Notes under the pieces: generated by a model
What the model saw: only the letters and a program-made list of their open reading frames with translations
Told to the model about the DNA's origin: nothing
Database searches by the model: none
Assembly: GCF_003234935.1 (NCBI RefSeq)
Contig: NZ_QKSB01000001.1
Location: forward strand, 1-64,000
Source: Putridiphycobacter roseus
GTDB lineage: Bacteria; Bacteroidota; Bacteroidia; Flavobacteriales_D; Crocinitomicaceae
Length of the DNA stretch: 64,000 nucleotides
Direction of reading: 5' to 3'
Position numbers and translations under genes: made by a program
Shown: piece after piece, positions 18,339 to 26,373 of the stretch
Layout of the letters: each line of letters opens with the position of its first letter
Position numbering within the stretch: the stretch's first letter is position 1

Positions 18339-19502
18339 TTATTTTACATGAAGTTTAACATCTTGTTCGCTTATTTCACTCGGACATAAGATAACCAATC
18401 TTTCGACAATGTTTCTCAATTCTCTAATGTTTCCAGTCCAGTCTACCGCGCAAAGTGCCTCCAATGCAGCAGTGTTAAAAGTTTTTGTAGCAATACCATA
18501 TTCTTGACAAATTTTAGCAATAAAATAATTAGCAAGAATTGGAATATCTTCGGCACGATCATTTAAAGAAGGTACTTCTATTTTAATAACACTTAATCTG
18601 TGGTAAAGGTCTTCTCGAAACTCTCCGTTTTCAATCATTTTCTTTAAATCCTTATTGGTTGCAGCAACCACTCTTGGATCTACTTTTATATGTTTTTCTC
18701 CACCTACTCTTGTGATTTGATTTTCTTGTAACGCTCTTAACACTTTTGCTTGCGCAGAAGCGGACATATCTCCTATCTCATCTAGAAACAACGTCCCTCC
18801 ATCTGCTAATTCAAATTTACCTTTTCGCATTTTATTTGCAGAAGTAAAGGCTCCTTTTTCATGTCCAAATAATTCAGACTCGATTAGTTCAGATGGAATT
18901 GCTGCACAATTAACCTCAATAAATGGAGACTTAACTCTACCACTTTGTTCGTGCAACTGTCTTGCCACTAACTCTTTTCCTGAGCCATTTGGTCCAGTAA
19001 TTAATACCCTTGCATCCGTTGGACCAACTTTTGCTATCATTTCAAGAATAGCATGTATGGGCGCTGAATCACCAATAATCGTAGATGATTTGGCTAATTT
19101 CTTTACTTCTTTTTTTAATACCACTGTTTCCTCCACTAAATCTCTTCGATCTAATGCATTTTTTATAGTGACTAAGATTCTATTTAAATCTAAAGGTTTT
19201 TCAATAAAGTCATAAGCCCCATTTTTAATAGAGTCCACAGCTGTTTCAATATTTCCATGTCCCGAAATCATGATAACTGGCGTTGAAATTTTCTCTAATT
19301 TAAAATTAGCCAACACTTCAATACCGTCCATTTGTGGCATTTTAATGTCGCAAAAAATAACATCATAATGATTTTCTCTAGCTGCCTTTAAACCGGCTAA
19401 CCCGTCTTCTGCAACGTCTACTTTATAGCTTTCAAACTCTAAAATTTCTTTCAGTGTTCTACGAATGCTAATCTCATCATCAATGATTAATATCTTGGTC
19501 AT
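18339..19502 (-). CDS. NtrC-family sigma-54 response regulator lacking a DNA-binding domain
   Basis: A 387-residue two-domain regulator. The receiver domain occupies residues 1-120, with the acidic pair DDE at 8-10, phospho-acceptor D52 and K102. The AAA+ sigma-54 interaction domain spans about 145-375, with Walker A GPNGSGKE (170-177), Walker B GGTLFLDEIGD, and arginine-finger region REDLYHRLSV. The sigma-54 contact loop reads GAFTSA (217-222) instead of GAFTGA. The chain ends just after the AAA+ lid (ELRNIVERLVIL) with no Fis-type helix-turn-helix, so it may act without site-specific DNA binding, as some FlgR/CtcC proteins do. No histidine kinase lies directly beside it. Confidence 0.92.
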   Translation of the reverse strand: MTKILIIDDEISIRRTLKEILEFESYKVDVAEDGLAGLKAARENHYDVIFCDIKMPQMDGIEVLANFKLEKISTPVIMISGHGNIETAVDSIKNGAYDFIEKPLDLNRILVTIKNALDRRDLVEETVVLKKEVKKLAKSSTIIGDSAPIHAILEMIAKVGPTDARVLITGPNGSGKELVARQLHEQSGRVKSPFIEVNCAAIPSELIESELFGHEKGAFTSANKMRKGKFELADGGTLFLDEIGDMSASAQAKVLRALQENQITRVGGEKHIKVDPRVVAATNKDLKKMIENGEFREDLYHRLSVIKIEVPSLNDRAEDIPILANYFIAKICQEYGIATKTFNTAALEALCAVDWTGNIRELRNIVERLVILCPSEISEQDVKLHVK

Positions 19503-19609
19503 GCTTATTGTTTTACAAAAAATAATTTTAAAGTGGTAAAGATAGAAATTTTAAACGATTTTTTCAACCCGTTTCCCAGAGTCTATTTTAAAAAGTAAGA
19601 TTCTAAACT

Positions 19610-20173
19610 TTAATTATTTTTATAGTAAAACAGTAATACTAAATCGTAACTAAAATGAGCGGCCACCGCCAACCATAAACTCTCATTTTTTGCAGCAAAT
19701 CCAATGAGGACAATAAAAGCGGTTAAAAAAATAGCCAACAAGTTAATGGTTCTATATTGAAAAGAAAAATAGCCATGGATGGCTACAAAAATAATGGCTG
19801 TACTCCAAACCCCTTCATAAGGTTGAATAGCTCCTCTAAAAAACACTTCTTCTCCCACGCCTGCAGCTATGGCAAGAAAAAAAACATGAAAAGTGGTTAG
19901 GTTTAAATCTGTAAATCTATCTTTTATAGGACCTAATCCTTTTTCAAAATATGGTTTTTCAGACAGCCAAATCATCCAAATTCCAAAGCCAATTCCAATG
20001 GATAAATATAAGGGAATTTGGAAGTAATCTTCAGGGGCAATTTCAAATAAAGACCGCCATGAAATATTTTGAAAATAAAGTAAAGGCCAAGCCAATAAAG
20101 GGAAACCGATTAAGGTGATCAATCCCATAACTGTCAATTGGCTTTTTAATACATCCTTTATCATGAGTAACAA
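19610..20173 (-). CDS. CPBP family intramembrane glutamic protease
   Basis: A 187-residue polytopic membrane protein with the motifs of the CPBP (CAAX-processing and bacteriocin-processing) protease family: GVGEEVFFRGAI (catalytic Glu pair and Arg), then IFVAIHGYFSF and a final HFSYDL holding the two His positions. Five or so membrane segments are visible. Members cleave within or near membranes, and some act on anti-sigma factors or peptides. It is the last gene of a minus-strand run, directly after the small single-pass membrane protein and the ECF sigma factor, which makes a role in sigma-factor release conceivable but unproven. Confidence 0.83.
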   Translation of the reverse strand: MLLMIKDVLKSQLTVMGLITLIGFPLLAWPLLYFQNISWRSLFEIAPEDYFQIPLYLSIGIGFGIWMIWLSEKPYFEKGLGPIKDRFTDLNLTTFHVFFLAIAAGVGEEVFFRGAIQPYEGVWSTAIIFVAIHGYFSFQYRTINLLAIFLTAFIVLIGFAAKNESLWLAVAAHFSYDLVLLFYYKNN

Positions 20174-20194
20174 ATCTACGACTTACATTTAATA

Positions 20195-20416
20195 TTAAGT
20201 CAACGTTTGTGAAAGCAAAAAAGAGATCAATAAAATCAACAACAAGAGTAAAAAAAGTTTCTTATTCTGGTATATAGGTTTTTTCGGTCTTTTTAATACC
20301 TCGTCATATTGGTGTTTCAATTGTGAAAAATTTTTCATTTTCTCAATTTCATCCCCACTAGGCATTTCTTTATCTTTATCCCTATTTATGCTATATTTTT
20401 TCATTTTTTGCGCCAT
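20195..20416 (-). CDS. small single-pass membrane protein, possible anti-sigma factor
   Basis: A 73-residue protein (or 69 residues if it starts at the second Met). It has a charged N-terminal cytoplasmic part of about 45 residues and one C-terminal membrane helix (LFLLLLLILLISFLL), with only a few residues beyond. Its start overlaps the end of the ECF sigma factor gene by 26 bp, so the two are translationally coupled. This gene order and topology suit a minimal membrane-bound anti-sigma factor, although no zinc-binding or recognised anti-sigma domain is visible. A CPBP protease gene follows. Confidence 0.6.
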   Translation of the reverse strand: MAQKMKKYSINRDKDKEMPSGDEIEKMKNFSQLKHQYDEVLKRPKKPIYQNKKLFLLLLLILLISFLLSQTLT

Positions 20417-20957
20417 AAAGTCGCCTTACTTTTTTTAATAACCTATATAGTTTCATCTTTACATTAGCTTCTGAAACTTGATAATAATGTGCCATTTCTT
20501 TAAAGGAAAAGCCCAAGAAAAACCTTAATTCAATCATTTCAGCCTGCGCAGTTTCTAGCTCATTCATCAAATCAATCACCACTTCTTGCGTGCTTTTTGC
20601 CCCAGGGTTCTCTATCTTTACTTCTAACATCAATGCTGTTAAATTTGCTGGCGACAAACTAACTTCCTGCATTTTTTTAAGTTTTCTAAAATACAAATTT
20701 ACTTCATTTCCTGCAATTTTATATAACCAGCTCGAAAATGGGTATCCCCTATCTTCATATTTATGTAGATTTAACATGGCCTTTAGCATAACCGCTTGAC
20801 ATAAATCATTTGCAGTTTGCTTCTCCCCAATTTTTACAAAAATATACCGATAGAGTTTTTCAAAATACTTTTCATACAAATAACCGAAAGCCGACCTGTT
20901 TTGTTGGGCAGCTTGCACAAACTTATAATCCTCAGAAAATTTATGTTTATCTTTCAA
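20391..20957 (-). CDS. ECF-type RNA polymerase sigma factor
   Basis: A 188-residue sigma-70 family protein with only regions 2 and 4. Region 2 covers about residues 20-90 (FGYLYEKYFEKLYRYIF, ANDLCQAVMLKAM, FSSWLYKIAGNEVN). Region 4 covers about 130-180 (AEMIELRFFLGFSFKEMAHYY, then VSEANVKMKLYRLLKK). It directs RNA polymerase to a set of promoters that cannot be named from sequence. It sits downstream of a histidine kinase and receiver pair (64 bp gap) and overlaps a small membrane protein gene, so regulation by membrane anchoring is plausible. Confidence 0.93.
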   Translation of the reverse strand: MKDKHKFSEDYKFVQAAQQNRSAFGYLYEKYFEKLYRYIFVKIGEKQTANDLCQAVMLKAMLNLHKYEDRGYPFSSWLYKIAGNEVNLYFRKLKKMQEVSLSPANLTALMLEVKIENPGAKSTQEVVIDLMNELETAQAEMIELRFFLGFSFKEMAHYYQVSEANVKMKLYRLLKKVRRLYGAKNEKI

Positions 20958-21021
20958 AAGAAAAATTATATTTTACCCTTATAATTCCATTACCTTAAAA
21001 AGTAACAAACTATCGAAAATC

Positions 21022-21420
21022 TTATTTTAAATAAGTCTCCGCTATAAAAAGTAAGGACTCTTCCGTAAGCGGCTTATTCATAAAATCCTTAACGTTGTCA
21101 TTGCGCATTGCCCGTTCTCTATCGTCTGGATTAATAGATGTAGACAGCATCAATAAAGTTTGTGTGGCTCTTTTTTCTGCTGCTAATAGCTTGTATTCCT
21201 CTAAAAACTCCCAACCATCCATGCCAGGCATATTAATATCTAAAAATATTAAATCTGGTATATTATTTTCTTCTTCTAGCAAGTAATTTAAGGCATCCTG
21301 CGCATTTGTTTTGATTATGATTTCAAGGCATAAATCAAGTTTACTAATAATTCTTTTATGGATGTAGTTCGTGCTTAACTCATCATCAATAAGTAATATA
21401 CAGTTGAATTTATTTTTCAT
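21022..21420 (-). CDS. single-domain response regulator
   Basis: A 132-residue CheY-like receiver with no output domain. It has the acidic pair DDE (residues 11-13), phospho-acceptor Asp in FLDINMPGMDGWEF, a Thr/Ser switch position in LMLSTSI and a Lys in MNKPL. Its start overlaps the end of the histidine kinase gene by 11 bp, so it is almost certainly the kinase's partner. Receivers of this layout in Bacteroidota are of the Rcp1 type and work by protein contact instead of DNA binding. Confidence 0.93.
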   Translation of the reverse strand: MKNKFNCILLIDDELSTNYIHKRIISKLDLCLEIIIKTNAQDALNYLLEEENNIPDLIFLDINMPGMDGWEFLEEYKLLAAEKRATQTLLMLSTSINPDDRERAMRNDNVKDFMNKPLTEESLLFIAETYLK

Positions 21421-23182
21421 TTAAAGAGATTTTGAAGGTTGTCCCCTCATTTATAGTAGAATTAACTGATATTTCACCCTGATGTAAATCTACTATTTTT
21501 TTACAATGTGCCAAACCAATACCTTCTCCTTCGTACGTGCTTTTATCGTGTAAACGATTGAAAATATTAAATATTTTCTCATGGTGCTTTTCAGGAATTC
21601 CAATTCCATTATCGGCAACAAAAAATTCATGCATCCCATTTTTAAATTGGTAAGAAATATGTATTTCAGGATTTATTTCTTTTCTTTTAAATTTCAACCC
21701 ATTTGAAATTAAATTTTGAAACAACATCCTAAGCTCCGCTTCATAGCCAATTACCTTAGGAAATTTCCCCTCCCAAGAAACTTTTCCGTTCACTTCTTTT
21801 ATTTTATTGGACAAGTCGGCCTTAACATCTACTAAAACTTGTTGTATATCCACCTCCTGTTTAACAGCGTTTTTACCTATCCTGGAAAGCTCCAATAAAG
21901 AACGAATCATGTTGCTCATTCTTTGGGCGGAATCTTTTATAAAACCAAATTGCATTTTCGTTTCAGGTGCCATATTATCTTCATTTTCGTCCACAATAAT
22001 TTCGACTAAACTTTTAATGGTACCCAATGGTTCTTGTAAATCGTGTGAAGTGATGTAAGCATATTCAGAAAGCTCTTTATTACTCCGCTCTAATTCCTTT
22101 GTTTTTTCTCGAATGTCTTTTGTCATTTCTAAAGCCAATAACCTTGCTTTTTTCTCATTTCCTTGAATAGAATATATTACAAAGAACAATAACACATCAA
22201 TTACAAATCCAAAAAATGCAACCACCCTTGGCAGTAACCTTTCACCTCTGGTAATATACTTTTCGGTAGAATGCGCGTACATTACCCAATCTCTACCTTG
22301 GATGGATATAGGAATCTGGATGGTTAAATCTGGTTGATGTTCATGGTCTAAAAGATGGATGAGTGAATCCGAATCAAAGAGTAAATTACTTTCATTGAAT
22401 TGGTCATCATCATACAATTCATAATCAAACCCCAATACATTTTCGCCCAATATACCTTTCATTAAATCACCAACTCGGAACGGACTATACACCCAACCTT
22501 TAAAAAATTTATTACGGTTTGCGACGGTGGAAAGATCAGCCCCTTTTTTATAAACAGGTAAATAGGTTAAAAAACCTTTCTGTACATCTGTTTCAGTTTC
22601 TTGTACCAAAGTAATGATACTAGAAGTGGATGCTTCACCAGAATCAATCGCTCTTTGCATGGCACTTTGACGCATTTCATTCGACCACATATCGTATCCA
22701 AATGCTCGTTTATTTCGCCAATCGAATGGCTCCAAATAAAGAATCGAAGTATAAGTATCTCTTACTCCTTCGGGTTTAATTTTAAAATCGAAAAAGCCAT
22801 CTTTTATCATTTGTAATTCAAAGGAATCCTTTGCTTCATTTGCAATCGGTATGGCATATCCCATACCTTGAATACCAGGCAGTCGGTTATTGATATCTAG
22901 GGTGTTCACATAATTTCTCCATTCTAAACGTGTTACCTCATCAGAACTATTGAATAAAGCTATCCCACCCCAAAGAGCCTGCTCATAAGTAATCATTCTT
23001 TCATCAATTGCAATTGCCACCTCATCCGCTTTAGCGAAAAATCTGTCTTTTGCCAATTGCTCCGAAAAATTAGACGAAATCCACCAAGCTAATATAGTTA
23101 AGCAAATAGAAACAAATAATATAACCCATGCCGTATAAGCATTATGGAAAATGGATAAAAAGCTATTTTTTTTTTCGTTCAT
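21410..23182 (-). CDS. CHASE-domain sensor histidine kinase
   Basis: A 590-residue membrane kinase. One membrane segment (about 16-34) precedes a periplasmic CHASE sensor domain (about 70-300; stretches such as ALFNSSDEVTRLEWRNYV, LPGIQGMGYAIPI and YLEPFDWRNKRAFGYDMW are characteristic). A second membrane segment follows near residue 320. The HisKA domain carries phospho-acceptor His in ITSHDLQEPLGTI (about 375-387). The ATPase domain shows the N box (QNLISNGLKF), FVADNGIGIPEKHHEKIF and GEGIGLAHCKKIV. CHASE domains sense small ligands such as cytokinin-like molecules or peptides, but the ligand here is unknown. It heads a run with its receiver, sigma factor, small membrane protein and protease. 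Confidence 0.95.
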   Translation of the reverse strand: MNEKKNSFLSIFHNAYTAWVILFVSICLTILAWWISSNFSEQLAKDRFFAKADEVAIAIDERMITYEQALWGGIALFNSSDEVTRLEWRNYVNTLDINNRLPGIQGMGYAIPIANEAKDSFELQMIKDGFFDFKIKPEGVRDTYTSILYLEPFDWRNKRAFGYDMWSNEMRQSAMQRAIDSGEASTSSIITLVQETETDVQKGFLTYLPVYKKGADLSTVANRNKFFKGWVYSPFRVGDLMKGILGENVLGFDYELYDDDQFNESNLLFDSDSLIHLLDHEHQPDLTIQIPISIQGRDWVMYAHSTEKYITRGERLLPRVVAFFGFVIDVLLFFVIYSIQGNEKKARLLALEMTKDIREKTKELERSNKELSEYAYITSHDLQEPLGTIKSLVEIIVDENEDNMAPETKMQFGFIKDSAQRMSNMIRSLLELSRIGKNAVKQEVDIQQVLVDVKADLSNKIKEVNGKVSWEGKFPKVIGYEAELRMLFQNLISNGLKFKRKEINPEIHISYQFKNGMHEFFVADNGIGIPEKHHEKIFNIFNRLHDKSTYEGEGIGLAHCKKIVDLHQGEISVNSTINEGTTFKISLNEK

Positions 23183-23742
23183 ATTTTATCATTAAACTTC
23201 TAATTTATCCTCTCCCCCTTTTTTATCCTGTAAAACCTTCTTCTGCCGTTTGTGTCATCCTTTTATTTCCTTAAATAAAAAAATACAATATGGACAGCTT
23301 AACAAAAACCTTTCCAAAATTCATGGTTTAAAAAATTGTCTACGCCCCTAGAAAAAGCTGCAACGAATAAAACCAAAAAGGCTAGTACGTTCAACCTTAA
23401 ATACAATATCCATGTTAAAATTCGATTATTTTCGGGGCATTTTAAAACTACACATATAAAACCATTCTTATCTTTTAGCGCACGATACTTTACTACTTCT
23501 CCAATACATTTAACTAAGCAGTTTCTGTTCTTTTACCACAAATATTTTTTGAATTCTATCTCCTTTATTGGAGACAAAACCTTATGCAGCTATTAACATG
23601 CGTACCCAAGTCCTTTATAAGGCAGTCAATTATGTATTTTAAATATAATCAAAAAAACAATAAAATTTATTTTATTTGCACTTAATTGTTTTGTAAAAAG
23701 AACAGCCCTTATCTTTGATAAACCATTTAAACCTTTTTTCTC
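23183..23742. other. 560-bp region without a convincing gene
   Basis: Lies between the divergent histidine kinase and pseudouridine synthase genes. An 86-codon plus-strand frame at 23336-23596 is present, but its Phe/Lys/Thr-rich product has no signal peptide or recognisable fold and looks like chance. No repeat, hairpin or RNA gene was recognised. It presumably holds two promoters. Confidence 0.5.
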
Positions 23743-24630
23743 TTGCAGATAATTGAACAAATTAAAATAACGACACTACAGGAAGCCATTCGATTGAATA
23801 CTTATTGTGAAAAATATGTTTCTTTTTTTCAGTCCCGAAAAAGTGTAAAGAAGGGCATAAAAAACGGTGCCGTATTATTAAATGGGCAAAAGGTACCTGG
23901 CGGAACCTGGTTAAAAATTGGAGATGAAATAATGATTCTTGACTTGATCCAGTCGCCCCCAAAAACATACCATTTAGACATACCTGTGATTTATGAAGAT
24001 AACCATTTGGCGATTGTAAATAAACCGGCCGGACTTACAGTAAGCGGAAATCAATTTAAAACACTTGCAAACACCTTAAGGTATAATCTAATACCTACTG
24101 TAGAAAAGCATGCTTTATCTTGGCCATTGCCTACCCACAGAATAGACAACCAAACAAGCGGACTTGTTATTATAGCAAAAACAAAACCTGCGCGCATAAA
24201 AATAGGTCAATTATTTGAGGAAAAAAAGATTGAAAAAACATACCACGCATTAGCAATGGGGAGACTAGAAACTAAAGAAGGCTGGTTTGACAGTGCGATT
24301 GAAAACAAAAATGCAGCTACAGCATTCCAGGTAATTTCCGAAGTGAAATCCTTAAAAAATGAGTACTTAACTTTGGTGAAATTAAAACCAATTACGGGAC
24401 GTACCCATCAAATACGAATTCACCTTTCTAGGAATAATACGCCAATTCTTGGTGACAAATTATATAGCGAAGAAACCATACAACAAAAAGGATTATTTCT
24501 GTGTGCCAATAAAGTGATTTTTAATCATCCAATTACTAATGAATTATTAAACATTGAAGTTCCATTGCCGTTAAAATTCAATACAAGAATGAAAAATGAA
24601 CAAAGACGGTGGCAAAATTACCACGCCTGA
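23743..24630 (+). CDS. RluA-family 23S rRNA/tRNA pseudouridine synthase
   Basis: A 295-residue RNA-modifying enzyme starting at TTG 23743. Residues 10-70 form an S4 RNA-binding domain (SRKSVKKGIKNGAVLLNGQKV). The catalytic domain begins near YEDNHLAIVNKPAGLTVSG. The active-site aspartate lies in HRIDNQTSGLVIIAKT, with HRID in place of the usual HRLD, and the C-terminal part has the conserved GRTHQIRIHLSRNNTPILGD. It converts uridine to pseudouridine in rRNA or tRNA; the target site cannot be assigned. It appears to be monocistronic. Confidence 0.92.
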   Translation: MQIIEQIKITTLQEAIRLNTYCEKYVSFFQSRKSVKKGIKNGAVLLNGQKVPGGTWLKIGDEIMILDLIQSPPKTYHLDIPVIYEDNHLAIVNKPAGLTVSGNQFKTLANTLRYNLIPTVEKHALSWPLPTHRIDNQTSGLVIIAKTKPARIKIGQLFEEKKIEKTYHALAMGRLETKEGWFDSAIENKNAATAFQVISEVKSLKNEYLTLVKLKPITGRTHQIRIHLSRNNTPILGDKLYSEETIQQKGLFLCANKVIFNHPITNELLNIEVPLPLKFNTRMKNEQRRWQNYHA

Positions 24631-24660
24631 ATCAAGTTAATTTTTAGATGCCCTTTTTCT

Positions 24661-24948
24661 GGCAATTTATTGGTAACAGCAGTTAATCAACTACATTGCT
24701 CCAATCCATAAAGCAAGCTATTTGATAAAACAGTAAAAGTCAACATTGCCACTAGGCCTTCTATGCCTGCTATTCTAATGCGATTTTTATTTGCCTATAC
24801 TGCAATTTTGGGGGAATGGATAACCTGAGACAGAAAAATAATGGGGCTAATCTTTGCTTCATTTACAGTTAAAAGTATGCTCTCAGGTCTGAAAGAATTT
24901 TTTAGTTACTGTGTAAAACATTACCCCATTATTTTCAATTCTGATTAA
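24661..24948 (+). pseudogene. possible decayed EamA/DMT-type transporter fragment
   Basis: Low-confidence reading. One frame from 24661 to 24948, broken by two stop codons (24709 and 24826), has a segment from PAILMRFLFAYTAILGEWIT to IMGLIFASF. This resembles the C-terminal hairpin of drug/metabolite transporters: a helix ending in Gly-Glu, a short polar link, then a Gly-starting helix. No start codon or upstream transporter sequence is present. The 318-bp gap holds nothing else that I recognise. Confidence 0.2.
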
Positions 24949-25179
24949 TTATTTCTTTTTTGAGCTGTTTTTCTTGCTCGCTTTTTTTGCTGCTTTTTTC
25001 TTCGCTAGCTTTGCTTTTTTCTCTACTTTTTTTGCTGTTGCCTTCGCTTTTTTTGCTTTTGCTTTTGCTTTTGACTTTTCTTTTTTCAATTGTTTAGCTT
25101 TCTTTTTAGCAACTAATTTCAACTGTTTTTTAGATTTAACACTCTTTTTTACTTTTTGTTCTTTCTTAGATTTTGACAT
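24949..25179 (-). CDS. lysine/alanine-rich basic protein (histone H1-like tail)
   Basis: A 76-residue, extremely basic low-complexity protein starting at the Met of MSKSKKEQK (25179). The ORF could be extended to 25212, but the shorter start fits the promoter spacing better. More than half the residues are Lys and most others are Ala, in KAKAKAKKAKATAKK-type repeats like those of histone H1 C-terminal tails and bacterial Hc1-type proteins. Such proteins bind DNA or RNA non-specifically, which is the likely role here. The plus strand shows an open frame of comparable length, but it is a Phe-rich mirror of the lysine codons. A TATTTTTG promoter element lies upstream. Confidence 0.7.
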   Translation of the reverse strand: MSKSKKEQKVKKSVKSKKQLKLVAKKKAKQLKKEKSKAKAKAKKAKATAKKVEKKAKLAKKKAAKKASKKNSSKKK

Positions 25180-25209
25180 AATATTTTGATGTTTAGTTAT
25201 TTTATTTGG

Positions 25210-25217
25210 CAAAAATA
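25210..25217 (-). promoter_or_regulatory. candidate -7 element for the lysine-rich protein gene
   Basis: TATTTTTG on the minus strand matches TAnnTTTG and lies 30 bp before the chosen start codon. No clear -33 element was found. Confidence 0.4.
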
Positions 25218-25259
25218 AGTCAATTTACGAAATGTTAACTAACTATCATATTAATATTA

Positions 25260-25294
25260 TGTTAAGTTTAACACCGCTTAACATTGCGTTAACA
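25260..25294. promoter_or_regulatory. phased TTAACA repeats, candidate operator
   Basis: TTAACA occurs at 25268, 25278 and 25289, spaced 10 and 11 bp, about one helical turn each. The inverted copy TGTTAA at 25260 pairs with the first as TGTTAAGTTTAACA, and a related GTTAACT lies at 25234. The cluster sits between two divergent genes, just upstream of the lipoprotein promoter. Confidence 0.4.
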
Positions 25295-25317
25295 TCAGTT
25301 TGGAAGGTACATTATTT

Positions 25318-25325
25318 TATATTTG
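25318..25325 (+). promoter_or_regulatory. candidate -7 element for the beta-propeller lipoprotein gene
   Basis: TATATTTG fits TAnnTTTG. A TTTG at 25299-25302 is a possible -33 element with a short 15-bp spacer. The start codon is only 13 bp downstream, which implies a very short leader and argues against the upstream in-frame start at 25300. Confidence 0.45.
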
Positions 25326-25338
25326 TAAAAAATTAAAG

Positions 25339-26271
25339 ATGAAGTTGCTATTATTACTTTTTTTTGGATTGTATTTTACTAGTTGTTCCAAGTCTAGTTT
25401 AGGTATTAAAATAATTGCCAAAGGCACGCTAGAAAACCCTGCATCCGCTTCTGGTATTACCCATAATGAGCATGGTATATTTGCCATTGGAGATAATGTT
25501 AATTATTTATTTGAATTGGACAGCCATTTAAATATGCTTAATAAACAGGCCTTGACAAACCTACCAGTGGATAGTAATGGGGTAATTCCAAAAGTTAAAA
25601 AACCTGACTTTGAAGCCATAGAAAGTATGGCGGATCAATTATACATTTTTGGTTCAGGTTCAATTTCCCCAACTAGAGATCATTTAATCTGTGTAGATTT
25701 ACTTACAAAAAAAATGACTTCCTATTCAATGACTAGGTTTTATCAATTTTTAAAAAGCAGTCCCTTCCTTCAAAATGTGGCATTAAATATTGAAGCACTA
25801 GCAATAAGTGGCACTGATTTTTATTTATTCAATCGTGGCTCTAATCACATTATACAATTTTCATACCCCTCCTTTTTAAAAGCAATACAAAGCAACAGCC
25901 CGTTTCCAACTCCTTCTTTCTATAAAATTAATTTACCAATCTTAAATGGTAGTGCAGCTGGTTTTTCTGGCGCGACAATAGATACCAAAAGCAACACCAT
26001 TTTATTTACAGCTTCTATGGAAAACACATCTAATGCCATTGATGATGGAGAAATTTTGGGAAGCTTTGTTGGTGTCCTCCCTTTAACGGAACTAAAAAAC
26101 AATGCAAACCCCATCTGCAAGTTACTCACTTCCGACCAAGGAACTTTAAAAACAAAAATAGAATCTATTAGTATATCTAAAAGAATATCCCCCAAGAAAC
26201 TAAGGGCTGTACTTGTTAGTGATGGAGACGGAATTCCTTCAGAATTTTATCAAATAGAATTATCTTGGTAA
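25339..26271 (+). CDS. lipoprotein with beta-propeller-like repeats (DUF6929-like)
   Basis: Start set at ATG 25339, giving a lipoprotein signal MKLLLLLFFGLYFTSC with the lipidated Cys at residue 16. The 310-residue product has repeating segments that read like propeller blades (GIFAIGDNVNYLFELD, DQLYIFGSGSISPTRD, DFYLFNRGSNHIIQF, NTILFTASMENTS, LRAVLVSDGDG), each ending in a short beta strand. It resembles the Bacteroidota DUF6929 group in my memory. The function of that group is unknown, and the assignment is tentative. It is read alone, with a promoter-like element immediately upstream. Confidence 0.68.
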   Translation: MKLLLLLFFGLYFTSCSKSSLGIKIIAKGTLENPASASGITHNEHGIFAIGDNVNYLFELDSHLNMLNKQALTNLPVDSNGVIPKVKKPDFEAIESMADQLYIFGSGSISPTRDHLICVDLLTKKMTSYSMTRFYQFLKSSPFLQNVALNIEALAISGTDFYLFNRGSNHIIQFSYPSFLKAIQSNSPFPTPSFYKINLPILNGSAAGFSGATIDTKSNTILFTASMENTSNAIDDGEILGSFVGVLPLTELKNNANPICKLLTSDQGTLKTKIESISISKRISPKKLRAVLVSDGDGIPSEFYQIELSW

Positions 26272-26373
26272 ATTCTAAACAAATACCACTAACCTTATGG
26301 TTTTTATAACCTATATACACTTTTAGTACTTCATTTTTTGTAAATTAGACCGCACAATCATAAAAAGAATGCC

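Noticed and set aside
23336..23596. 86-codon plus-strand open frame
   Set aside because: No signal peptide, no recognisable motif, composition typical of translated AT-rich noncoding DNA.
24974..25189. 71-codon Phe/Ala-rich plus-strand frame
   Set aside because: It is the complement of lysine codons in the minus-strand basic protein; the minus frame has a proper start and promoter element.
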